A DNA stretch of 64,000 bases from HGM04593 sp045647885. GTDB taxonomy: Bacteria; Bacteroidota; Bacteroidia; Bacteroidales; Bacteroidaceae. The notes beneath the pieces are model-generated. The model was not told the DNA's origin. It saw only the letters and a list, made by a program, of their open reading frames with translations, and did not search any database. Position numbers and translations under genes: made by a program. Shown in pieces: positions 1 through 5,856 of the stretch. Location: contig JAZRMX010000022.1 of NCBI GenBank assembly GCA_045647885.1, positions 65,786-129,785 on the forward strand, given 5' to 3'. Numbering within the stretch: position 1 is the stretch's first letter; each line of letters starts with the position of its first letter.

Positions 1-1270
1 AGGGAATGTCCCAATTGTTCTTGTCGTTGCTCTCCTCGTCGTTTATATATTGCCATAGCAGTTGTGCGTTTTTGTGTACGTGGGCATATTGAGCCTCCTC
101 TATAGCCTCCTTGTTTGTTCCGGCCTTGTCGAAAAGAATTACAAGTTCTCTTATCGTGCGGTGGCGATATTCTGTGGCTATGTGGTAAATTCTCTCTTTC
201 TCTGTGGGCTTGAAAATACCGCGGTTTATCATTGAAGTTATAAAAACGTCGGATATGTGAGGCGGTATGTCGTAGGCACTGTTTATTACTCCTGAAATAT
301 AATCAATGTCGAAAGATTCCTTGCCTATGAGCGAGCATAGTTGTTCGGCTTTGTCGAGTATCATAAGGCAAAGGAATTTCTGATAGTTGTTGCTTATCCC
401 GGCAAATTTTTTCTCGCGTACAAGCTTGTCGGCTCTTTGCAGAAAATAGTTCCAGCGGCTACCTGCCATACATATTGTCCAGGAGAAATATATGAGCAAG
501 AGAAAAATGATGAGGCTTGCCAGGTCGCCGTAAATATTGCGGTAATTGTTGAACATCGACAGAATTACGTAGCTGAAGTATTGCATCAGGGCAAATACTG
601 CACTGCAGACCAAGGCGGCGATTGTGGCATATTTTGCTTCTACCTTTGCGCGAGGAATTAGCTTGTAGGCTGCAAAAAGGCAGACAAAATATGTTGCCAC
701 GGAGAAAAGGAATACATTTATCTCGTGTATGATGCTTCCTTTTAGATATGATGACATAGTCCACCAGATAGCAAGCAGAATAATTGCGACAAAAGGTATG
801 AGCAGTACTATCGCGAAGATGCCTAATAATTTTGCAAAATCGCGTCCCGGCATATTCCAGAGTGCGTTAAAAGTTGCGTCGATGGTGCGGAAAATAGAAA
901 ATACCGAATAGAGTAGTAGTATAAGACCTATACCGGCACCCAACCAGAAGGTTACCTGTGTGTTGTTTAGGTAGCTGTCGGCAAAGTTTAGAAGGTTGTT
1001 CGAAATGATGTCCTGCCCATGAAAGAATTCTTGCACCTGTTCCTTGAATATTTCGCCGTAGCCCAGGATTTTTGCTACAGCCACCATAAGTGCCATTACC
1101 GGAACTATGGCAAAGAGGGTGTGGTAGGTTAGTGCTGCCGAGGCTTGCTGTAATTTGCCGAAACTGCTGCATAGCTTTACTATTGCCCAAAGATTATGAT
1201 TCTTGTCTATGTTCTTGTCGTTGTCGAGAGCGACAATTTTTTTCCATAGCTCTTTTATTTTATTTATCAT
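1..1270 (-). CDS. YihY/BrkB family membrane protein (partial, runs off the window)
   Basis: The minus-strand frame opens with ATG at 1268-1270 and stays open to the window edge, giving 423 codons without a stop. The first third matches the YihY/virulence factor BrkB family (once misnamed RNase BN): a short basic cytosolic lead (residues about 1-40), the family-like stretch ALTYHTLFAIVPV, then about six hydrophobic segments up to the WTICMAGSRWNYF region. A soluble C-terminal extension follows, longer than the roughly 290 residues of the E. coli protein, as is common in Bacteroidota. The substrate of the family is not settled. It diverges from groES with its own -7 box at 1299-1306. The C-terminus is outside the window. 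Confidence 0.8.
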   Translation of the reverse strand, partial: MINKIKELWKKIVALDNDKNIDKNHNLWAIVKLCSSFGKLQQASAALTYHTLFAIVPVMALMVAVAKILGYGEIFKEQVQEFFHGQDIISNNLLNFADSYLNNTQVTFWLGAGIGLILLLYSVFSIFRTIDATFNALWNMPGRDFAKLLGIFAIVLLIPFVAIILLAIWWTMSSYLKGSIIHEINVFLFSVATYFVCLFAAYKLIPRAKVEAKYATIAALVCSAVFALMQYFSYVILSMFNNYRNIYGDLASLIIFLLLIYFSWTICMAGSRWNYFLQRADKLVREKKFAGISNNYQKFLCLMILDKAEQLCSLIGKESFDIDYISGVINSAYDIPPHISDVFITSMINRGIFKPTEKERIYHIATEYRHRTIRELVILFDKAGTNKEAIEEAQYAHVHKNAQLLWQYINDEESNDKNNWDIP

Positions 1271-1298
1271 AGGAGTATTTATCTGTCTGGTTGTTCCA

Positions 1299-1306
1299 CA
1301 AAAGTA
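1299..1306 (-). promoter_or_regulatory. -7 promoter box for the yihY-like gene
   Basis: CAAAAGTA on the plus strand reads TACTTTTG on the minus strand, matching the Bacteroidota -7 consensus TANNTTTG, about 30 bases before the ATG at 1270. Confidence 0.5.
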
Positions 1307-1327
1307 GTGTTTTTTTTGTCAAATATA

Positions 1328-1369
1328 ACAAAATGACCATTTTTAATGGCTGGCAGTCTGTCATTTTGT
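1328..1369. promoter_or_regulatory. Inverted repeat upstream of groESL (candidate operator)
   Basis: ACAAAATGAC (1328-1337) and GTCATTTTGT (1360-1369) are perfect 10-base inverted arms separated by 22 bases. They lie just upstream of the groES -7 box and between the divergent promoters of the yihY-like gene and groES. The arrangement suits a dimeric regulator. It is not the CIRCE/HrcA sequence. Confidence 0.4.
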
Positions 1370-1402
1370 CGTGTTTTCTCTTTTATTAGGGAAAATCTTT
1401 GC

Positions 1403-1410
1403 TATTTTTG
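1403..1410 (+). promoter_or_regulatory. -7 promoter box for groESL
   Basis: TATTTTTG fits TANNTTTG. Transcription would start near 1417, giving a leader of about 95 bases. No clear TTTG -33 element is present at the usual distance. Confidence 0.5.
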
Positions 1411-1421
1411 CAACCTAAAAA

Positions 1422-1441
1422 TGCCAAAAACAAATTTGGCA
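1422..1441. repeat. Inverted repeat in the groESL 5' leader
   Basis: TGCCAAA (1422-1428) and TTTGGCA (1435-1441) form a perfect 7-bp stem just after the predicted start of transcription. It could be an operator or an RNA hairpin affecting heat-shock control; function is inferred only. Confidence 0.4.
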
Positions 1442-1513
1442 CACTTTTGGTTATATAAATAATGTGCCGCAGTGCGGCGTGAATTTTAAATAATTTGAAT
1501 AAAAAATATAATT

Positions 1514-1786
1514 ATGAACATTAAACCTTTAGCAGACAGAGTTCTCATACAGCCTATGGCGGCTGAGGAGAAGACTATCGGTGGAATTATCATCCCCGAT
1601 ACAGCAAAAGAGAAACCCCTTCAGGGAACAGTTGTTGCAGTGGGCAACGGAACAAAAGATGAGGAGATGGTTATTGCCGTTGGCGACCAGGTTCTCTATG
1701 GCAAGTACGCAGGTACAGAGCTTGAATTTGAGGGTGAGAAATATTTGATTATGCGTCAGAGCGACGTTTTGGCTATTTTAGGATAA
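1514..1786 (+). CDS. groES: Co-chaperonin GroES
   Basis: A 90-residue protein of the usual GroES length. It starts with the canonical NIKPLADRVLIQP motif, carries the mobile-loop region EKTIGGIIIPDTAKEKP (about residues 20-36) and the roof-loop GNG of the beta-barrel. It forms the heptameric lid of the GroEL folding cage in the cytoplasm. groL follows after 15 bases, so the two are co-transcribed. The leader carries two inverted repeats (1328-1369, 1422-1441) that may mediate stress control; no CIRCE element is seen. Confidence 0.98.
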   Translation: MNIKPLADRVLIQPMAAEEKTIGGIIIPDTAKEKPLQGTVVAVGNGTKDEEMVIAVGDQVLYGKYAGTELEFEGEKYLIMRQSDVLAILG

Positions 1787-1801
1787 TAAAGTTTAAAGAA
1801 T

Positions 1802-3439
1802 ATGGCAAAAGAGATTCTTTTCAACATGGATGCTCGCGACCAGCTTAAAAAAGGTGTCGATGAGCTTGCTAACGCAGTTAAGGTAACACTCGGTCCTAAA
1901 GGTCGTAATGTTATCATCGAGAAAAAGTTCGGTGCACCCCACATTACAAAAGACGGTGTTTCGGTAGCAAAGGAGATTGAGTTGTCCGACGCTTATATGA
2001 ATACCGGTGCACAGCTTGTGAAGTCGGTTGCTTCAAAGACCAACGACGATGCCGGTGACGGTACAACCACAGCAACATTGCTTGCACAGGCTATCATTAC
2101 CGAGGGCTTGCGCAACGTAACAGCCGGTGCTAACCCTATGGATCTTAAACGTGGTATCGACAAGGCGGTTGATAAGGTTGTTGCTTCTATCAAGGAGCAG
2201 AGCGAGACTGTTGGCGACAACTACGACAAGATTGAGCAGGTTGCTACAATCTCGGCAAATAACGATAGCGAGATTGGTAAACTTATTGCCGATGCTATGC
2301 GTAAGGTTACAAAGGATGGTGTAATTACCATTGAGGAGGCCAAGAGCCGCGATACCACAATAGGTGTTGTCGAGGGTATGCAGTTCGACCGTGGTTATCT
2401 TTCACCTTACTTCATCACAGATACAGAGAAGATGGAGTGCCAGATGGACAGTCCTTACATTCTTATCTACGATAAGAAGATTACTAACCTCAAGGATATG
2501 CTTCCCATCTTGGAGGCTGCCGTGCAGACCGGTCGTCCTTTGCTTATTATTGCCGAGGATGTTGAGAGCGAGGCTCTTACAACACTTGTTGTGAACCGTT
2601 TGCGCTCACAGTTGAAGATTTGTGCTGTTAAGGCTCCCGGCTTTGGTGACCGTCGCAAAGACCTTCTCGAGGATATTGCAACCCTTACCGGTGCTATCGT
2701 TATCAGCGAGGAGAAGGGCATCAAGCTTGAGCAGGCTACTCTTGAGATGCTCGGTACTTGCGGTCGCATCACAGTAAGCAAGGATAATACTACTATCGTT
2801 GATGGTAATGGTAACAAGGATGCTATTGCAGCACGCGTTGCACAGATCAAGCAGCAGATTTCTACCACAAAGAGCGATTACGACAAAGAGAAACTCCAGG
2901 AGCGTCTTGCAAAATTGGCAGGTGGCGTAGCTGTGCTCTATGTAGGTGCTGCTTCAGAGGTTGAAATGAAAGAGAAGAAAGACCGTGTAGACGACGCTCT
3001 TTGCGCTACCCGTGCAGCCATCGAGGAGGGTATTGTTCCCGGTGGTGGCGTGGCTTATATCCGCTCTATCGATTGCCTTGAGACTCTTGAGGCTGCAAAT
3101 GCCGACGAGAAAACCGGTATTGCAATCATCAAACGTGCGATAGAGGAGCCTCTCCGTCAGATTGTGGCTAACGCAGGAAAAGAGGGTGCTGTTGTTGTGC
3201 AGAAGGTTCGTGAGGGTAAAGCCGACTATGGTTATAATGCTCGCGCCGATGTTTACGAGAACCTCTTTGCTGCAGGCGTTGTAGACCCAGCCAAGGTTAC
3301 TCGCGTGGCTCTTGAGAATGCAGCATCTATTGCTGGTATGTTCCTCACCACAGAGTGTGTTATTGTTGAGAAGAAAGAGGATAAGCCCGAAATGCCTATG
3401 GGCGCACCCGGTATGGGTGGTATGGGCGGTATGATGTAA
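1802..3439 (+). CDS. groL: Chaperonin GroEL
   Basis: A 545-residue protein of full GroEL length. Visible hallmarks are the ATP-binding stretch VTLGPKGRNV, the DGTTTATLLAQAI motif, the catalytic aspartate region near residue 398 (VDDALCATRAAIEEG), and the flexible C-terminal tail of GGM-type repeats ending GMGGMGGMM. It forms the double-ring ATP-driven folding chamber that works with GroES encoded just upstream. A 21-bp perfect hairpin with a T-run (3455-3505) ends the operon. Nothing is unusual in the sequence. Confidence 0.99.
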   Translation: MAKEILFNMDARDQLKKGVDELANAVKVTLGPKGRNVIIEKKFGAPHITKDGVSVAKEIELSDAYMNTGAQLVKSVASKTNDDAGDGTTTATLLAQAIITEGLRNVTAGANPMDLKRGIDKAVDKVVASIKEQSETVGDNYDKIEQVATISANNDSEIGKLIADAMRKVTKDGVITIEEAKSRDTTIGVVEGMQFDRGYLSPYFITDTEKMECQMDSPYILIYDKKITNLKDMLPILEAAVQTGRPLLIIAEDVESEALTTLVVNRLRSQLKICAVKAPGFGDRRKDLLEDIATLTGAIVISEEKGIKLEQATLEMLGTCGRITVSKDNTTIVDGNGNKDAIAARVAQIKQQISTTKSDYDKEKLQERLAKLAGGVAVLYVGAASEVEMKEKKDRVDDALCATRAAIEEGIVPGGGVAYIRSIDCLETLEAANADEKTGIAIIKRAIEEPLRQIVANAGKEGAVVVQKVREGKADYGYNARADVYENLFAAGVVDPAKVTRVALENAASIAGMFLTTECVIVEKKEDKPEMPMGAPGMGGMGGMM

Positions 3440-3454
3440 GAAATATCCCCTTCT

Positions 3455-3505
3455 CATATAAAAAAGACAAGAAGATGCCTGGCGTCTTCTTGTCTTTTTT
3501 ATATG
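3455..3505 (+). terminator. Intrinsic terminator after groESL
   Basis: A perfect 21-bp stem (3455-3475 with 3485-3505), 9-base loop, and a run of six T within the descending arm. It is palindromic and could act in both directions. Confidence 0.9.
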
Positions 3506-3563
3506 TTTACACTCTTTGCTGTTGTCTCTTTAAAGTAAAATTCATAGTTTCGCAAAAAAAAAG

Positions 3564-4076
3564 ATGAAAAGCGATAATAATGCAGAAATATTCCCTGTTG
3601 TCGATGAACAGGGAAATGTTATAGGTTCGGCTACCCGTGGCAAGTGCCACGACGGCAGTAAACTGTTGCATCCGGTGGTGCACTTGCATCTTTTCGACAA
3701 GAAGGGCAGAATTTATTTGCAGCAACGCCCTCTGTGGAAGGATATTCAGCCCGGGAAATGGGATACCGCGGTGGGTGGTCACGTGGATTATGGAGAAGAA
3801 ATTACCGATGCTCTTGTTCGTGAGATACGCGAGGAATTAGGTATTTCCATAGCGGAGTATCGTTTTCTTATGCGATACGTATTTGAAAGTGATAGGGAAA
3901 AAGAACTGGTACACGTTTATAGTGCGGTGTATGATGGCGAAATTTGCCCGAGTGATGAACTTGATGGTGGGCGTTTCTGGCAACTTGCCGAGGTGCGCGA
4001 TGCTATTGGAAAAGGAGTACTTACTCCTAATTTCGAGCAGGAATTCCTGAAAATAGCAGCGATTCTTGGGTGCTGA
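3564..4076 (+). CDS. Nudix hydrolase
   Basis: A 170-residue protein with a complete Nudix box at residues 72-94: G72, E78, R86-E87, E90-E91, G93, matching GX5EX7REUXEEXGU. It hydrolyses a nucleoside diphosphate linked to another moiety using Mg2+ or Mn2+ held by the box glutamates. The order of segments (VVDEQGNVIGSATRGKCHDG near residues 12-31, then HPVVHLHLF, then LQQRP) resembles the YfcD/isopentenyl-diphosphate-isomerase-like Nudix group. The substrate cannot be told from sequence. It is monocistronic, between the groESL terminator and the tRNA cluster. Confidence 0.9.
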   Translation: MKSDNNAEIFPVVDEQGNVIGSATRGKCHDGSKLLHPVVHLHLFDKKGRIYLQQRPLWKDIQPGKWDTAVGGHVDYGEEITDALVREIREELGISIAEYRFLMRYVFESDREKELVHVYSAVYDGEICPSDELDGGRFWQLAEVRDAIGKGVLTPNFEQEFLKIAAILGC

Positions 4077-4142
4077 CGCGGCTTTTATCATCTTTTTTGA
4101 AAAATATTTGGCGATACGCTTGCATATTAAATAAAAGTAGCG

Positions 4143-4150
4143 TACCTTTG
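4143..4150 (+). promoter_or_regulatory. -7 promoter box for the tRNA cluster
   Basis: TACCTTTG matches TANNTTTG exactly, about 35 bases before tRNA-Ser; a TTGC lies about 21 bases further upstream at 4118-4121. Confidence 0.6.
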
Positions 4151-4184
4151 CAACGCAAAATAAGGGCGTAAGCACTTCCAAAAC

Positions 4185-4271
4185 GGAAGTTTGGGTGAGT
4201 GGCTGAAACCAGCAGTTTGCTAAACTGCCGTACGGGTTACCGTACCGGGGGTTCGAATCCCCCAGCTTCCG
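4185..4271 (+). tRNA. tRNA-Ser(GCU)
   Basis: An 87-base cloverleaf with anticodon loop TTGCTAA (anticodon GCT, reading AGC/AGU), a class II long variable arm (CGTACGGGTTACCGTAC) and a T-arm GGGGG-TTCGAAT-CCCCC. The acceptor stem GGAAGTT pairs with AGCTTCC with one G-U. The 3' CCA is not encoded. Confidence 0.95.
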
Positions 4272-4293
4272 CTTGGTAAATTTGCAGAGATAT

Positions 4294-4365
4294 GGCGCTT
4301 TCGTCTAGTGGCTAGGACACATGCCTCTCACGCATGGAACACGGGTTCGATTCCCGTAGGCGCTA
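4294..4365 (+). tRNA. tRNA-Glu(CUC), copy 1
   Basis: A 72-base cloverleaf: acceptor GGCGCTT/AGGCGCT, D-stem GTC/GAC, anticodon stem CATGC/GCATG around loop CTCTCAC (anticodon CTC, reading GAG), T-arm ACGGG-TTCGATT-CCCGT, discriminator A. CCA is not encoded. Confidence 0.93.
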
Positions 4366-4416
4366 CAAGATTTTTTCTCATAAGAGTCTCTGCACTGCAT
4401 CAAGCCCTTAAAATAT

Positions 4417-4488
4417 GGCGCTTTCGTCTAGTGGCTAGGACACATGCCTCTCACGCATGGAACACGGGTTCGATTCCCGTAGGCGCTA
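4417..4488 (+). tRNA. tRNA-Glu(CUC), copy 2
   Basis: Identical over the full 72 bases to the copy at 4294-4365, and also sharing ATAT just upstream. It is a tandem duplicate in the same transcript, followed by a terminator. Confidence 0.93.
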
Positions 4489-4497
4489 CTTAAGTTA

Positions 4498-4524
4498 GAA
4501 CCTTTTGTGAGGTTCTTTTTTTTT
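4498..4524 (+). terminator. Intrinsic terminator of the tRNA cluster
   Basis: Stem GAACCT (4498-4503) with AGGTTC (4510-4515), 6-base loop, followed by nine T. Confidence 0.85.
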
Positions 4525-4547
4525 ATCTAATTGTATGTAGTCGGGGG

Positions 4548-5141
4548 TCACCCAAAGTCGTTGATATCCACCAACTTATTCATTATTGCATATACGGTGA
4601 GGCCCGGGATACTGTTGATGCCGAGCTTTTGGGATATGTTGCGACGGTGTGATATTACGGTGTAGATTGAGATATTGAACTCGTCGGCTATCTCTTTGTT
4701 TGTTTTTCCTTTTGCTACTGCGCGCAGTATGTCGCGCTCGCGCGATGAGAGCTCGTTTATGTCGCTTTTTGGGGTTTGTGCGGCCTCTTCTATTGCGCTT
4801 TTAAGTTTCTGTATAATACGTTGTGCGTTGTCGTATATGCCTATACAGCCGTCGTATTGGCTCAATACGCTCTCTTCGTGGCTGCTGTGGGTGAGGGCTA
4901 CCAGGGTAGTGTTCTCACGGCCTATGTAGCTGCGTATGTCGAATCGCTCGTTGTAATCTATTACAGCGGGGTTTATTATTATTATATCGGCATCGCACCC
5001 TTGTGCGTTGTAGTATCCGAGACTGCTGATTGTTTGTGTTATGGTAAACTCGGGGTGGCGGGAGATGATGGATGCTATCCCTGCCGATACTATCTCCGAT
5101 GGCTCTATGAGGAGTATCTTGTGTTTTTCGGGATTATGCAT
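4548..5141 (-). CDS. LuxR/NarL-type regulator with a degenerate receiver domain
   Basis: A 197-residue protein laid out like a NarL-family response regulator. Residues about 8-120 have receiver-like alternation, and residues about 128-192 are a LuxR helix-turn-helix (LSSRERDILRAVAKG, then KEIADEFNIS and TVISHRRNISQKLGI). The phospho-acceptor site reads Asn57 instead of Asp, the acidic pocket has Glu13-Pro14 instead of two acids, and the conserved lysine position is hydrophobic (near I102). Phosphorylation is therefore unlikely and it probably senses another signal. It overlaps the hemerythrin gene by 8 bases and is last in the feoAB cluster, so it probably belongs to iron, oxygen or nitric-oxide regulation. 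No sensor kinase is adjacent. Confidence 0.85.
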   Translation of the reverse strand: MHNPEKHKILLIEPSEIVSAGIASIISRHPEFTITQTISSLGYYNAQGCDADIIIINPAVIDYNERFDIRSYIGRENTTLVALTHSSHEESVLSQYDGCIGIYDNAQRIIQKLKSAIEEAAQTPKSDINELSSRERDILRAVAKGKTNKEIADEFNISIYTVISHRRNISQKLGINSIPGLTVYAIMNKLVDINDFG

Positions 5142-5838
5142 TGCTTCTTTCCATTATCTCAACCAGGGGGATGAGGAGCTTGTTTTCAATCTGTGAGTGT
5201 TTGCGCAGGTCGTTCTCAACGGTAAATATGTTGTTGAGAATTTCGAAACGCAGTGCCGAGGAGTACTCCTCGGGCAAGTATTTTATTATGATGTTCTTGA
5301 GGTCGTTGAGTTTCTCGCTTATGTTGCTGTGGTTCTCTTCGAACTTGCTTATATTGTATTTCTCTTCGCCCTTCTCTTTTTCTCCTTGCATCAGGGTTTC
5401 AATGTAGGGGAATACTGTATCTTCTTCGTACTTGAAGTGTCCTGTTACTTCGTTGTCGTAGTCGTCGTAGAATTTGTCAATCAGGCGACGGCTGACTTCG
5501 TCGAGCTCTTTTACAAGGCGGTGTATGCTCTCGTGTATGGTGGGAAAGCATACCTCGGTGTAATATTTGTGCGATGCTCGCAGGTAGGTGGTTATGTTTT
5601 TTATGTCTTTTTGCTCTAATGCTTCCACGTGGGGAGTGTAGTGGCGGAAGGAGTATATGTTGCATATCTCCAAAAAGAGCGCGGTGGATATGTTGTAACG
5701 TGTACAAATCTCCTGTATGGTGGCCTCGCCGAAGCCCAGGCGTATGTCGAGGCGGTGGAGTATTGATAGCAGGCTGTTGTCGGCCGCAATGAGGTCGGCA
5801 ACCTTCATATTTTTCTTGTATGTAGTTTCCAGCGTCAT
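5134..5838 (-). CDS. Hemerythrin-domain di-iron protein (RIC/YtfE/ScdA-like)
   Basis: A 234-residue protein. Residues about 10-60 align with the DUF542 domain of iron-sulfur repair proteins (ScdA/YtfE), but the DYCCGG cysteine motif is replaced by RLGFGE. Residues about 85-225 are a four-helix hemerythrin bundle with a full ligand set: H90, H134 with E138 (HxxxE), H170, and H214 with E218 (HxxxE). The family repairs damaged Fe-S clusters or binds O2/NO. The stop overlaps the following regulator gene, and the start lies 18 bases after feoAB. Without the cysteines it may sense or donate iron by a changed mechanism; that is inference. Confidence 0.85.
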   Translation of the reverse strand: MTLETTYKKNMKVADLIAADNSLLSILHRLDIRLGFGEATIQEICTRYNISTALFLEICNIYSFRHYTPHVEALEQKDIKNITTYLRASHKYYTEVCFPTIHESIHRLVKELDEVSRRLIDKFYDDYDNEVTGHFKYEEDTVFPYIETLMQGEKEKGEEKYNISKFEENHSNISEKLNDLKNIIIKYLPEEYSSALRFEILNNIFTVENDLRKHSQIENKLLIPLVEIMERSNA

Positions 5839-5856
5839 TTTTTTCTTGTTTTTTGT

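Noticed and set aside
1437..1450. Sigma-54-like TGGCAC...TTGG before groES
   Set aside because: The GG to GC spacing is one base short and the -12 element reads TTGG; a good TANNTTTG box lies upstream and the segment is part of an inverted repeat.
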